A DNA stretch of 64,000 nt from assembly GCA_017937025.1 (NCBI GenBank), contig JAGBEJ010000008.1, forward strand, positions 153,989 to 217,988, read 5' to 3'. This document shows positions 51,644 through 60,567 of the stretch, piece after piece. The notes below the pieces were generated by a model. The model was given only the letters and a program-made list of their open reading frames with translations, had not been told where the DNA came from and searched no databases. The position numbers and the translations under genes are program-made. The DNA comes from Paludibacteraceae bacterium (lineage in GTDB: Bacteria > Bacteroidota > Bacteroidia > Bacteroidales > Paludibacteraceae). Each line of letters starts with the position of its first letter. Within the stretch, counting starts at the first letter, position 1.

Positions 51644-52063
51644 ATGAGAAATTTTCATTTTGAAGCAAAAAACGAGAAGCTGATAAACAAGCAAAAGTTT
51701 GTTGGAATAACCCAAATCTATTTGCAAGACGACGTTCTAACTATTGAATTTAATGATGGAAGGCATTTCACATCTCACATTAATGACATTAACAAAATAG
51801 AATACACCGGAGGATGGAAACTGTTGGGGCAAAACGAATGGTTAAGAAAGTACGTGATAACTAAAAATAACGGAGAAACTTTAAAAATCAAATTCGATGA
51901 CTGGTTAGGATTGGCAAATATCAAAAAGGACAAAATGCTAAATCCTGGTTGGGAAGAGCCAATAGAAGAATGTTATGAAGCAATAGATAAGTCGCTCAAA
52001 GCAAAACCTTCAACATTAGAGGATGTAGAGAGAGTAATAAGCAGCATTCTTTTTTTCATTTGA
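51644..52063 (+). CDS. Uncharacterised cytoplasmic protein
   Basis: A 139-residue protein without signal peptide or helix. The first 95 residues are beta-rich (QIYLQDDVLTIEFNDGRHFT, IEYTGGWKLLGQNEWL, KIKFDDWLGLANI), followed by a helical end (LEDVERVISSILFFI). The layout suggests a small beta-barrel or PH-like fold, but no family was recognised. It lies within the AT-rich zinc-ribbon block, 54 bp after the preceding gene and 22 bp before a lipoprotein gene. Confidence 0.7.
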   Translation: MRNFHFEAKNEKLINKQKFVGITQIYLQDDVLTIEFNDGRHFTSHINDINKIEYTGGWKLLGQNEWLRKYVITKNNGETLKIKFDDWLGLANIKKDKMLNPGWEEPIEECYEAIDKSLKAKPSTLEDVERVISSILFFI

Positions 52064-52085
52064 CACATAACACACAATGATTATT

Positions 52086-52466
52086 ATGAAAAAAAGCATT
52101 GCAATTCTAACATTTTTGGCATTATTACTCTTGCCATCATGTGGAGAGATATTTAAACCAGACCACGCAGAAGACCGAGAAGTACTTATTAGTGTTTATA
52201 AGAAATCTTCTAGTTTTAATTTTATGTCGAAACCTGCGGACGAGAGCTACATGACCCAAAACACTAAAATGCTAGAGTATTATGTAAACGAGGATGTAAT
52301 CGCAGAAAATTACATCTGCTATTATATCATTTATCAAATAGACGACATAAATGGATACAGAAGATACGCATTAGTGGACTTTGTGGAATTCAACAATGGA
52401 TATTGCGAATGGAAGGTTATAGACACCAGCAGATCGTTGTCTGACATAATGAGTAATTTTGAATAA
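52086..52466 (+). CDS. Small lipoprotein of unknown function
   Basis: A 126-residue lipoprotein from ATG 52086 (MKKSIAILTFLALLLLPSC, lipobox LPSC); an ATG three codons earlier is also in frame. The mature start GEIFKPDHAEDREVLI resembles that of the lipoprotein at 54837 (KDFFKPSYIEEE), so the two bracketing the Sel1 gene may be distant paralogues. The rest is Tyr/Ile-rich and resembles NTF2-like export proteins only vaguely. Confidence 0.75.
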   Translation: MKKSIAILTFLALLLLPSCGEIFKPDHAEDREVLISVYKKSSSFNFMSKPADESYMTQNTKMLEYYVNEDVIAENYICYYIIYQIDDINGYRRYALVDFVEFNNGYCEWKVIDTSRSLSDIMSNFE

Positions 52467-52476
52467 TAAGGACTAT

Positions 52477-54777
52477 ATGAAAAAAACGTATTTATTATTG
52501 GCTTGCATTTTCTGCCTTTCTTTGACAGCTTTTGCTCAAACTGCGAGTGATTACATAATAGCGGCAAAGCAAGGAAATGCAGAAGCTCAGTGCAAATTAG
52601 GTACCTGTTACATTAATGGTAATGGCGTTGCCAAAGACTATTTTAAGGCCGCAGAATGGTTTCGTAAAGCGGCGGAACAAGGGGATGCCAAAGCTCAGTA
52701 CAACCTGGGTGTTTGCTATGCTCGTGGTAATGGCGTTCCAAAAGACTATTTTAAGGCCGCAGAATGGTATCATAAAGCAGCAGAACAAGGTTATGCTGAT
52801 GCTCAGTATAATTTAGGTGGATGCTATACTCGTGGTGATGGCGTTCCAAAAGACTATTCAAAAGCGGCGGAATGGTATCATAAAGCAGCGGAACAAGGGG
52901 ATGCCAAAGCTCAGTACAACCTGGGTGTTTGCTATTATAACGGTCGAGGGGTATCTCAAGATATTTCCGAAGCTATTAAATGGTGGCGAAAAGCGGCGGA
53001 ACAAGGGGATGCTGTTGCTCAGAATAATCTGGGTGTTTGTTTTGAATATGGTGATGGCGTTCCAAAAGACTATTCAAAAGCGGCAGAATGGTATCGTAAA
53101 GCGGCGGAACAAGGGGATGCTGTTGCTCAGAATAATCTGGGTGTTTGTTTTGAATATGGTAATGGCATTCCCAAAGACTATTTTAAGGCCGCAGAATGGT
53201 ATCGTAAAGCGGCGGAACAAGGATATGCAAAAGCTCAGTTCAAATTAGGAGTATGCTATTATAATGGTATAGGGGTATCTCAAAATATTTCCGAAGCTAT
53301 TAAATGGTGGCGAAAAGCGGCGGAACAAGGGGATGCTGTTGCTCAGTACAACCTGGGTGTTTGCTATTATAACGGTCGAGGGGTATCTCAAGATATTTCC
53401 GAAGCTATTAAATGGTGGCGAAAAGCGGCGGAACAAGGGGATGTAAAAGCTCAAAAATCATTAGCGGATTGCTATTATAATGGTCGAGGGGTGTCTCAAA
53501 ATATTTCCGAAGCTATTAAATGGTGGCGAAAAGCGGCGGAACAAGGGGATGCTGTTGCTCAGAATATTCTGGGTGTTTGTTATGAACATGGTGATGGCGT
53601 ACCAAAAGACTATTCAAAAGCGGCAGAATGGTATCATAAAGCGGCTGAACAAGGGGATGCCATAGCTCAGTTCTGTTTAGGAGTATGCTATTATAATGGT
53701 TTTGGAGTGACTCAAGATATTTCCGAAGCTATTAAATGGTGGCGCAAGGCAGCAGAGCAAGGGAATGCTGAAGCTCAGTTTAAATTAGGTGGATGCTATT
53801 ATACAGGTCAAGGGGTATCTCAAGATTATGCCGAAGCTATTAAATGGTGGCGCAAGGCAGCAGAGCAAGGGAATGCTGAAGCTCAAGTTTTTTTGGCAAA
53901 ATCTTACTTATTTGGTTGGGGTGTTTCTCAAAATCCAGCCGAGGCAGTTAATTGGTGGCAAAAGGCGGCAAAGCAAGGAAATGCAGAAGCCCAAAAAATC
54001 TTAGCGGATTGCTATTATGACGGTGCTGGGGTGACTCAAGATTATGCCGAGGCTGTTAAATGGTATCGAAAGGCTGCGGAGCAAGGGGATGCAAAAGCTC
54101 AGTTCAATTTAGGTGGATGCTATTATAATGGTATAGGGGTATCTCAAAATATTTCCGAAGCTATTAAATGGTATCGAAAGGCTGCGGAACTAGGAGATGC
54201 TGATGCTCAAGATATATTAGCAGATTACTATTATAACGGTTTTGGAGTGGCACAAGATTATACAGAAGCAGTTAGATGGTATCGTAAGGCTGCGGAACAA
54301 GGACATGTCGATGCTCAAAAATCATTAGCGAATCGCTATTATTATGGGGAAGGTGTTCCTCAAAATTATGCCGAAGCGGTAAAATGGATCCACAAGGCTG
54401 CAGAACAAGGAGATGCTGACGCTCAGTTTAAATTAGGTGTTTCTTATGGCGACGGTAAAGGCGTTCCCCAAGATTATATTAAAGCTACAGAATGGTATCG
54501 TAAAGCGGCGGAACAAGGATATGCAAAAGCTCAGTTCAATTTAGGTAATATCTATTATTTCGGGAAAAGTGTCTCTAAAAATTATGCCGAGGCAGTAAAA
54601 TGGTGGCGAAAGGCGGCGGAGCAAGGGGTTGTTGGCGCTCAGTTTGGATTGGGACATTGCTATTATGCTGGATTTGGTGTGTCAAAAGATCAATCACTCG
54701 CGAAATACTGGATTTTGAAATCTGCCCAAGGTGGTTATGAGCCTGCTATAAATTTCATAAAAGAACAAGGATGGTAA
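52477..54777 (+). CDS. Secreted Sel1-repeat protein with 20 tandem 36-residue repeats
   Basis: A 766-residue exported protein with signal peptide (MKKTYLLLACIFCLSLTAFA) and 20 consecutive Sel1-like repeats of exactly 36 residues (consensus AAEQGDAxAQxxLGxCYxxG, then GVxxDxxEAxKWxRK), plus a short cap. Sel1 solenoids mediate protein-protein contacts. Starting at ATG 52477; an ATG six codons earlier is less suitable. Several repeats are nearly identical in DNA (for example the GGGTATCTCAAGATATTTCC units), so copy number may change by recombination. It lies 10 bp after a lipoprotein gene and precedes another, suggesting a shared envelope complex. Confidence 0.92.
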   Translation: MKKTYLLLACIFCLSLTAFAQTASDYIIAAKQGNAEAQCKLGTCYINGNGVAKDYFKAAEWFRKAAEQGDAKAQYNLGVCYARGNGVPKDYFKAAEWYHKAAEQGYADAQYNLGGCYTRGDGVPKDYSKAAEWYHKAAEQGDAKAQYNLGVCYYNGRGVSQDISEAIKWWRKAAEQGDAVAQNNLGVCFEYGDGVPKDYSKAAEWYRKAAEQGDAVAQNNLGVCFEYGNGIPKDYFKAAEWYRKAAEQGYAKAQFKLGVCYYNGIGVSQNISEAIKWWRKAAEQGDAVAQYNLGVCYYNGRGVSQDISEAIKWWRKAAEQGDVKAQKSLADCYYNGRGVSQNISEAIKWWRKAAEQGDAVAQNILGVCYEHGDGVPKDYSKAAEWYHKAAEQGDAIAQFCLGVCYYNGFGVTQDISEAIKWWRKAAEQGNAEAQFKLGGCYYTGQGVSQDYAEAIKWWRKAAEQGNAEAQVFLAKSYLFGWGVSQNPAEAVNWWQKAAKQGNAEAQKILADCYYDGAGVTQDYAEAVKWYRKAAEQGDAKAQFNLGGCYYNGIGVSQNISEAIKWYRKAAELGDADAQDILADYYYNGFGVAQDYTEAVRWYRKAAEQGHVDAQKSLANRYYYGEGVPQNYAEAVKWIHKAAEQGDADAQFKLGVSYGDGKGVPQDYIKATEWYRKAAEQGYAKAQFNLGNIYYFGKSVSKNYAEAVKWWRKAAEQGVVGAQFGLGHCYYAGFGVSKDQSLAKYWILKSAQGGYEPAINFIKEQGW

Positions 54778-54836
54778 TCCTATTTCAAAAAGATATTGAT
54801 CCAAGCTTTTTTGTATATAAAATAAATAATGCTATT

Positions 54837-55529
54837 ATGAAAAGACTTTTTGTTCAATTAACCATATTAATGGTATGTGTTTCATTTTCAAGTTGTAAAG
54901 ATTTCTTCAAACCGTCTTATATTGAGGAAGAGCCACCGAAACTCTTTGCGGCATGTGCAGGCGACCATGAATTTATAAGCAAACTCATATATGAATTGGC
55001 GGAAGATGCTTATAAAGAAGAAATAGAGCGTGATAATAGCGATTCAAATATCGTCAAAAGAAAAAAACAATTAGATAATTGTAAAGTATTCCTTTCTGGC
55101 AAAGACTGCTTTGGCAATCCGATTACCGCAAATGATTTATATAATTTTATTAGACATGAAGAATTGCCTGAGCAAAACATATCCTCATTGGGGGATGTTG
55201 AAGATGCCATAGCGTCTCTTTTTGCTTGTGCAATGGTTGGCAATCTAAAGGCAAGCAAAAAAGAAGCTTTTGAAAGTGTACAAGAACTTGTTTCGCTATC
55301 AACTATAGAATATGAAATTTGCAAACGAGTTGAATTGTTTGATTATCGCAAAAGCGAAAATTCGTCAATTGACAATGCAAAAGCATATGATGTGGTTTAC
55401 AAAATCAATCGCGGACAGGGCTCGTCAAATGATTGTATATATGTTTGGTGCTATGTTCTTGAATTGAATGACGAATATGAAATCGAATATGTTTCGGATT
55501 CTGAATTTGTATCGGATTTAGGATATTGA
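54837..55529 (+). CDS. Lipoprotein of unknown function
   Basis: A 230-residue lipoprotein from ATG 54837 (signal ending FSSC); an upstream in-frame ATG at 54771 overlaps the Sel1 gene end and would add 22 residues before the signal. The mature protein is helical and acidic at first (FKPSYIEEEPPKLFAACAG, YELAEDAYKEEIER) and beta-rich at the end (YVWCYVLELNDEYEIEYV). No family was recognised. It is the last gene of the zinc-ribbon/Sel1 block. Confidence 0.75.
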   Translation: MKRLFVQLTILMVCVSFSSCKDFFKPSYIEEEPPKLFAACAGDHEFISKLIYELAEDAYKEEIERDNSDSNIVKRKKQLDNCKVFLSGKDCFGNPITANDLYNFIRHEELPEQNISSLGDVEDAIASLFACAMVGNLKASKKEAFESVQELVSLSTIEYEICKRVELFDYRKSENSSIDNAKAYDVVYKINRGQGSSNDCIYVWCYVLELNDEYEIEYVSDSEFVSDLGY

Positions 55530-55567
55530 TTTTGGCAAAAATAGTTAAGCCCTCCTCTCCCCAACAA

Positions 55568-55601
55568 GAAAGCCTCGCAGACCAGTGTCCGCGAGGCTTT
55601 C
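55568..55601 (+). terminator. Terminator-like hairpin after the Sel1 block
   Basis: AAAGCCTCGC / GCGAGGCTTT 10-bp stem whose loop has a further GAC/GTC pairing. Only a modest T-run follows. The rest of the 422-bp gap (55530-55951) holds a short palindrome at 55631-55650 (ATTCCACA / TGTGGAAT), one dispersed repeat and no gene that I can see. Confidence 0.65.
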
Positions 55602-55845
55602 GATTATATGTAGCCCTCTATTTTCGCTCCATTCCACAACTTTGTGGAATGACAGAAATGACAGAAATCACCCAAAACAACACCCATTCCCCTATAGTGT
55701 CCTGCGGACAGAAATCCTCCAAATAAAATCAGATTCATCAAAAAGAACATTATGTGGAATTTGTTGCTATTTGCTTGATTTCTCGCAAGGCGGCTAAAGA
55801 TTGCGCCGTAGGAACGCACCGCGTGCGTCTGGGAAATAAAAAAAC

Positions 55846-55882
55846 GGCGCTTCGGCTCCGCTCAGCGACCAAAACAGCCGAA
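55846..55882. repeat. Dispersed GCTTCGGCT repeat unit
   Basis: GCGCTTCGGCTCCGCTCAGC followed by GACC and then AGCCGAAGC, which can fold back on the first arm (GCTTCGGCT / AGCCGAAGC). Same family as the units at 37906-38100 and 63119-63263. Confidence 0.7.
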
Positions 55883-55951
55883 GCAAAAAAAACAACAAAA
55901 AAATGGCACCCATAACTAGATGCCAAATTTCGTTATTAACGCTGGATTTCC

Positions 55952-56326
55952 TTACGACTTCCAGAGCCCGTGCAGGTTGCAGTACTCGCGTGCGAAGACG
56001 TTCTGAGCGTCGGTCTGGAACTCAGCCACAGGCTTGTCGGTCGGAGTGAGGTCCTTGCGCAACACGCCGTCCTCGGTCACCAGCTCAATGAACTGGATGT
56101 AGTGCGCCTCGGTCATCGGGTGCTCGTCCGAGCCGACCGACACACGGTAACCGCCCGGGATTTTCTCCACCACAGGCACATGCTTTTCCTTGGCGCCGTC
56201 GTTGGTGTTCTCCTTGAGCAACTTCATGGGCTGTCCGCAGCACGACAACGCCCCTGCGCCTGCCAACAGCACCTCTACAACATTGCCGCAAACGGCGCAT
56301 TTGTAAACTTCATTTTTCTTTGCCAT
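55952..56326 (-). CDS. Desulfoferrodoxin (superoxide reductase)
   Basis: Reduces superoxide to peroxide in the cytoplasm of anaerobes without making oxygen. From ATG 56326 ([13 protein letters not shown]) the protein has 124 residues, the usual size. The N-terminal desulforedoxin-type iron site is CAVCG...SCCGQ. The neelaredoxin site is shown by [19 protein letters not shown] and [10 protein letters not shown] (four His plus one Cys). An in-frame ATG at 56401 would add 25 residues with no family support. It is transcribed divergently from a secreted-protein gene. Confidence 0.94.
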   Translation of the reverse strand: MAKKNEVYKCAVCGNVVEVLLAGAGALSCCGQPMKLLKENTNDGAKEKHVPVVEKIPGGYRVSVGSDEHPMTEAHYIQFIELVTEDGVLRKDLTPTDKPVAEFQTDAQNVFAREYCNLHGLWKS

Positions 56327-56420
56327 AGTATTCGTTTTTTGGTTAAGGTTAGTTTCGCTAAGATATGAATTTTGATTAGCAAAACTCATTATATTTTTCA
56401 AACACAGATATAATTAAATA

Positions 56421-56452
56421 TTGTTGGGAAAATGAAAATATTCGTACTTTTG
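56421..56452 (+). promoter_or_regulatory. Promoter of the secreted-protein gene at 56474
   Basis: TTGTTG at 56421-56426 (-33 region) and TACTTTTG at 56445-56452 (-7 box, TAnnTTTG). Its position rules out an earlier in-frame ATG at 56432 as the start of the next gene. Confidence 0.6.
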
Positions 56453-56473
56453 TCTTCACAAATTTTAATAACC

Positions 56474-56929
56474 ATGAAAAGAATAATCGCAATCGTGCTT
56501 ACGCTCGCAGCTATGGCAAGCGTGCAGGCACAGACCCCAACGCAAGTTGAGAAAAACATCAGAAAGATGACCAACGAGTTCATCTCGGTGATAATGACAG
56601 GAAAGATGGAGAAGGCTCTGCACTTCTTCTCGCCAGCCTACATCAAGGAGCAGAACTACAACTTCTTGGAGGGACGCACAGAGCAGTTCGTCATGGAGTT
56701 CTTAGGCGGATTTGTAGTGAATGAAGAAGGCGAGGAGCAGGGATTTGTGACTCCAGACAAGAACAACATCGCTTCGATGAGAATAAAAGACGTGACTGTG
56801 AGCGACGACCCAGAAGCATTCTCATACGCATACGTTGAAATCGTGCTCAAGGACGGAAGAAAATATGTCGCAGAGCTCCCTGTCGAGGTTTACGAAGGCA
56901 AGCTGAAGTATCACGGCGCAGTGGGTTAA
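56474..56929 (+). CDS. Small secreted protein of unknown function
   Basis: A 151-residue exported protein from ATG 56474 with signal peptide MKRIIAIVLTLAAMASVQAQ. The mature part (NIRKMTNEFISVIMTGKMEKALHFF; SPAYIKEQ; later beta strands ending in VEVYEGKLKYHGAVG) has the helix-then-sheet order of an NTF2-like/DUF3887-type fold, which is inference. It is a single-gene unit with its own promoter and a terminator at 56957-56990. Confidence 0.8.
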   Translation: MKRIIAIVLTLAAMASVQAQTPTQVEKNIRKMTNEFISVIMTGKMEKALHFFSPAYIKEQNYNFLEGRTEQFVMEFLGGFVVNEEGEEQGFVTPDKNNIASMRIKDVTVSDDPEAFSYAYVEIVLKDGRKYVAELPVEVYEGKLKYHGAVG

Positions 56930-56956
56930 TCCGACTTCGCGGACATAAAGACACAA

Positions 56957-56990
56957 AGCGGCTCTAAAAAAACGGAGCCGTTTTCTTTTT
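56957..56990 (+). terminator. Terminator before crcB
   Basis: GCGGCTC / GAGCCGT stem with an A-rich loop, followed by TTTTCTTTTT. There is no fluoride riboswitch in the 86-bp gap. Confidence 0.85.
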
Positions 56991-57014
56991 GCTATAACAC
57001 ATAAACACAAGACT

Positions 57015-57392
57015 ATGATAAAGGAAATACTACTGGCAGGATGCGGCAGCTTCGTGGGCGGCTCGCTGAGGTACATCATATCCAAGGCGCTGCAATCCGC
57101 CACAGCACTGTCATTCCCCATAGGCACAATGGCGGTAAACGTGATCGGATGCCTGCTGATAGGCATACTGTCCGGGACTGCGGCGAACAACGGACTGATG
57201 AGCCCTGGCACAAGGATTCTGCTCACGACAGGGTTCTGCGGAGGATTCACGACGTTCTCCACATTCATGAACGAGAGCAACATGCTGCTCAAGAACGAAC
57301 AGTTCGCATACATGGCGCTGTACATAGCCGGGAGCGTGCTGATAGGCTTCGTTGCCGTAATAGCCGGCAACTACATTTCGAAACTGCTTTAA
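57015..57392 (+). CDS. crcB: Fluoride exporter CrcB (Fluc)
   Basis: A 125-residue inner-membrane fluoride channel that acts as an antiparallel dimer. Four hydrophobic helices are visible, with the family signatures GCGSFVGGSLRY (about 9-20), GTMAVNVIGCLLIG (about 38-51) and GFCGGFTTFSTF (about 75-86, lining the pore). Length is typical. It is a single gene between the secreted-protein unit and gpmA, without a fluoride riboswitch ahead of it. Confidence 0.95.
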   Translation: MIKEILLAGCGSFVGGSLRYIISKALQSATALSFPIGTMAVNVIGCLLIGILSGTAANNGLMSPGTRILLTTGFCGGFTTFSTFMNESNMLLKNEQFAYMALYIAGSVLIGFVAVIAGNYISKLL

Positions 57393-57403
57393 AAACAAAG
57401 CAA

Positions 57404-57434
57404 TTGACAAAGACGAAAAAACTCATTACATTTG
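57404..57434 (+). promoter_or_regulatory. Promoter of gpmA
   Basis: TTG at 57404-57406, 20-bp spacer, TACATTTG at 57427-57434. This is a model Bacteroidetes promoter (-33/-7 spacing of 20) and puts the transcript start about 55 bp before the gpmA ATG. Confidence 0.75.
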
Positions 57435-57496
57435 CAAGTCAAAGTTTTAAACAAGCGACATAATATTCATAAACGCATAAAAACACAAACAAAAAG

Positions 57497-58243
57497 ATGA
57501 AAAGAATCGTATTGGTACGCCACGGACAGAGCCAGTGGAACCTTGAGAACCGTTTCACAGGTTGGACAGACGTTGACCTCAGCCCAAAGGGAATCGAGGA
57601 GGCAGCAAAGGCAGGCGAAGAGCTTAAGAAGGCAGGCTTCACATTCAGCAGAGCTTACACTTCATACCTCAAGCGCGCCGTTAAGACATTGAACGGAATC
57701 CTCGACAAGATGGACCTCGACTGGATACCAGTGGACAAGACTTGGAGACTCAACGAGAAGCACTACGGAATGCTCCAGGGACTGAACAAGAGCGAGACTG
57801 CAGAGAAGTACGGCGACGAGCAGGTGCACATCTGGAGAAGAAGCTACGACATCGCTCCTGACGCTATCGCAGAGAACGACGAGAGAAACTCAGCAAAGGA
57901 CCCAAGATACGCTGGCGTGCCTGACGAGTACATTCCAAGAACAGAGTCGCTGAAGGACGCTATCGCAAGAGTGATGCCTTACTGGGAGTGCGAGATATTC
58001 CCAAGACTCAAGGAAGAGGACAGCCTGCTCGTTGTGGCTCACGGAAACAGCCTTCGCGGTATCGTAAAGCACCTGAAGGGCATCTCAGACGAGGCTATCA
58101 ACGGACTGAACCTCCCTACAGCAATCCCTTACGTATTCGAGTTCGACGACGACCTCAAGCTCGTTAAGGACTACTTCTTAGGCGACCCAGAGACAATCAA
58201 GAAGCTCATGGAGGCTGTAGCAAACCAGGGAAAGGCTAAATAA
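57497..58243 (+). CDS. gpmA: 2,3-bisphosphoglycerate-dependent phosphoglycerate mutase
   Basis: Interconverts 3- and 2-phosphoglycerate in glycolysis. 248 residues, usual for dPGM. The phosphohistidine motif [20 protein letters not shown] sits at residues 5-24, the catalytic Glu in [11 protein letters not shown] near 90-100, and the second His in [10 protein letters not shown] near 180. GC-rich, highly biased codons suggest strong expression, in keeping with the consensus promoter ahead of it. It is a single-gene unit. Confidence 0.97.
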   Translation: MKRIVLVRHGQSQWNLENRFTGWTDVDLSPKGIEEAAKAGEELKKAGFTFSRAYTSYLKRAVKTLNGILDKMDLDWIPVDKTWRLNEKHYGMLQGLNKSETAEKYGDEQVHIWRRSYDIAPDAIAENDERNSAKDPRYAGVPDEYIPRTESLKDAIARVMPYWECEIFPRLKEEDSLLVVAHGNSLRGIVKHLKGISDEAINGLNLPTAIPYVFEFDDDLKLVKDYFLGDPETIKKLMEAVANQGKAK

Positions 58244-58275
58244 ATAGAATATTTTTTTCATTTGTATTTTAGGGG

Positions 58276-58308
58276 GGAGCGCTGAGCAATCGGCGCTCTT
58301 CTTTTTTT
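58276..58308 (+). terminator. Terminator of gpmA
   Basis: GAGCGC / GCGCTC stem with a 10-nt loop, followed by TTCTTTTTTT. Confidence 0.85.
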
Positions 58309-58403
58309 CCCTACCCTACCGCCTGCCGATACGGCGCTATTAATTAAGCATAAGAGCAAGACAGAAACTGCGCCAAATTAAAGACATGTGGGATTTAATT
58401 TGC

Positions 58404-58411
58404 TATCTTTG
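58404..58411 (+). promoter_or_regulatory. -7 promoter box of the glycosyltransferase gene
   Basis: TATCTTTG matches TAnnTTTG. It lies downstream of the first in-frame ATG (58388), so that ATG cannot start translation from this transcript. Confidence 0.6.
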
Positions 58412-58474
58412 CGAGTTAATGCGAATTTATATCGCACTAAAAAGATAATCAACACTTTAAAACAGCATAGCACA

Positions 58475-59200
58475 GTGTCAGACAGCATCGTAATAATCCC
58501 TACCTATAACGAGAAGGAGAATGCCGAGAGCATAATAAGAGCCGTGTTCGGACTCGAGAAAGACTTTGACGTACTGATAATCGACGACGGAAGCCCTGAC
58601 GGCACCGCCGACATCGTGAAAGGTCTGCAAGGCGAGTTCAGCGGCAGGCTGCACATCATCGAGCGCAAAGGCAAGCTCGGTCTTGGCACTGCCTACATCA
58701 CCGGTTTCAAATGGGCGATAGAGAAGGGTTACGACTACATCTTCGAGATGGACGCAGACTTCTCGCACAACCCTAAGGACCTGATAAGACTGCACAAAGC
58801 GTGCGCTGAGGACGGCGCCGACGTAGCCATCGGCTCGAGATACGTGTCGGGCGTGAACGTCGTGAACTGGCCTATGAGCCGCGTGCTGATGTCTTACTTC
58901 GCGTCGAAGTATGTGAGATTCGTGCTCGGCATCAACGTGGCCGACACCACAGCCGGATTCAAGTGCTACAGAAGAAACGTGCTGGAGACCATCGACTTAG
59001 ACGACATAAAGTTCAAGGGCTACGCATTCCAGATAGAGATGAAGTACACAGCCTACAAGCTCGGATTCAAGATTCAGGAAGTGCCTATAATCTTCGTGAA
59101 CAGAGTCAAGGGCGTGTCAAAGATGTCCGGAGGCATATTCAGCGAGGCGCTCATAGGAGTAATCCGACTGAAGTTCAAGAGAATGCGCCGCAAGAAGTAA
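58475..59200 (+). CDS. Polyprenol-phosphate mannose synthase-like glycosyltransferase (GT2)
   Basis: A 241-residue family-2 glycosyltransferase of the DPM1 type, transferring a sugar from a nucleotide donor to a polyprenyl phosphate at the inner membrane face. Motifs: SIVIIPTYNEKENAESII at the start, LIIDDGSPDGTADIV (about 31-45), FEMDADFSHNP (DxD, near 91-101) and GSRYVSG near 120. No C-terminal membrane helices. I favour a GTG start at 58475 (VSDSIVIIPTYNE), because relatives start at this point and the promoter lies inside the longer frame from ATG 58388. It starts a run with pyrC (18-bp gap), apbE and proS. Confidence 0.88.
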   Translation: MSDSIVIIPTYNEKENAESIIRAVFGLEKDFDVLIIDDGSPDGTADIVKGLQGEFSGRLHIIERKGKLGLGTAYITGFKWAIEKGYDYIFEMDADFSHNPKDLIRLHKACAEDGADVAIGSRYVSGVNVVNWPMSRVLMSYFASKYVRFVLGINVADTTAGFKCYRRNVLETIDLDDIKFKGYAFQIEMKYTAYKLGFKIQEVPIIFVNRVKGVSKMSGGIFSEALIGVIRLKFKRMRRKK

Positions 59201-59218
59201 ACCCGAAGAAGAAATTCC

Positions 59219-60565
59219 ATGAGAATACTGATAAAGAACGCCACCATCGTAAACGAGGGCAGAAAATTCTGCGGCTCGGTACTGACCGACGGCGAGACCA
59301 TAAGCGACATATTCGAAGGCAAGGACACGACACCTGAAGCCATAGAAAGCAGCGCTGACCGTGTGATTGACGCATGGGGCAAGACGCTGATTCCGGGCGT
59401 GATAGACGAGCACGTACACTTCAGAGAGCCGGGACTGACCGACAAGGCCGACATCTGGCACGAGAGCAGAGCCGCAGTGAAAGGCGGCACGACATCGTTC
59501 ATGGACATGCCCAACACAAAGCCACAGACCACTACCCTGCACGATGTGGAGGACAAGATAAGCAGAGCGGAGAAGGACTCCGTGGCGAACTACGCGTTCT
59601 ACCTCGGACTGACAAACGAGAACATCGACGAAGCCACAAGCACCGACACCGACCTGATATGCGGACTGAAGCTCTTCCTCGGCTCAAGCACTGGCAACAT
59701 GCTCGTCAACGACCTTGCACTGCTCGACAGGCTGATGAGAAACACCAAAAGACTCATCGCCGTGCACAGCGAGGACGAGAACACAATAAGAAGAAACACC
59801 GAAGCCGTGAAGGCTGAATACGCCGGACGTGAAGTGCCGATAAGGATGCACCCCGTGATAAGAAGCGAGGAAGCATGCTACATAGCCACGAAGCAGATAA
59901 TGCAAGCCGCTCGCGAAAGAGAGGCGCGCCTGCACGTCATGCACCTGAGCACAAGGAAGGAACTAGAGCTGTTCGACGAAGGCAAAGCGGCCGACAAGCT
60001 CGTCACCGCCGAGACCTGTCCGCAGTACCTGATGCTGAACGACACGATGTACGACACTCTCGGCGCAAGAATGAAGTGCAACCCTGCCATTAAGACCGCA
60101 GCCGACCAGAACGCTCTGATAGAGGCGCTCGGCACAGGACTTATAGACACGATAGGAACAGACCACGCGCCGCACCTGCTGGCATCGAAGGAAGGCGACT
60201 GCCTGAAGGCGGCAAGCGGCACACCGGAAATAGAGTACGGACTGCTGCTGGAGCTGGAACTCGTGGAGGAAGGCAAGGCGAGAATCGAGGACATCGTAGC
60301 AAAGACGTCGCACAACGTGGCGGACATCTACCGCATAAGCCAAAGAGGGTACATAAGGAAAGGCTACTTCGCCGACCTTGTGCTGATAGCCAAGGACGAA
60401 TGGACCATTACCAACAGCGACGTGATAGGCAAATGCGGATGGACACCCTACGACGGCAAGAAACTGCACAACAAGGTGGAGATGACAATGGTAAACGGAA
60501 ACGTGGCTTACGAAAACGGAATAATAAACGACTGCCACGGAAAACTGCTGAACTTCAAGAGATAA
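59219..60565 (+). CDS. pyrC: Dihydroorotase
   Basis: Catalyses ring closure of carbamoyl aspartate in pyrimidine synthesis. A 448-residue class I enzyme: metal-binding HVHFREPGLTDK (about 62-73), the carbamylated Lys region GLKLFLGSSTGNM near 149-161, AVHSEDE, VMHLSTRKE and the catalytic Asp in GTDHAPHL near 308-315. Length is usual. It follows the glycosyltransferase by 18 bp and overlaps nothing; apbE begins 2 bp after its stop, so the genes are cotranscribed. Confidence 0.95.
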   Translation: MRILIKNATIVNEGRKFCGSVLTDGETISDIFEGKDTTPEAIESSADRVIDAWGKTLIPGVIDEHVHFREPGLTDKADIWHESRAAVKGGTTSFMDMPNTKPQTTTLHDVEDKISRAEKDSVANYAFYLGLTNENIDEATSTDTDLICGLKLFLGSSTGNMLVNDLALLDRLMRNTKRLIAVHSEDENTIRRNTEAVKAEYAGREVPIRMHPVIRSEEACYIATKQIMQAAREREARLHVMHLSTRKELELFDEGKAADKLVTAETCPQYLMLNDTMYDTLGARMKCNPAIKTAADQNALIEALGTGLIDTIGTDHAPHLLASKEGDCLKAASGTPEIEYGLLLELELVEEGKARIEDIVAKTSHNVADIYRISQRGYIRKGYFADLVLIAKDEWTITNSDVIGKCGWTPYDGKKLHNKVEMTMVNGNVAYENGIINDCHGKLLNFKR

Positions 60566-60567
60566 AC

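Noticed and set aside
52477..54777. Regular DNA repeats that might be a CRISPR array
   Set aside because: The 108-bp units are continuous, in frame and encode Sel1 repeats; there are no spacers and no cas genes.
56930..57014. Fluoride riboswitch before crcB
   Set aside because: The gap contains only a terminator and no sequence resembling the fluoride aptamer.
60400..60567. N-terminal extension of apbE
   Set aside because: Lies within pyrC in another frame; the lipoprotein signal starts at 60568.
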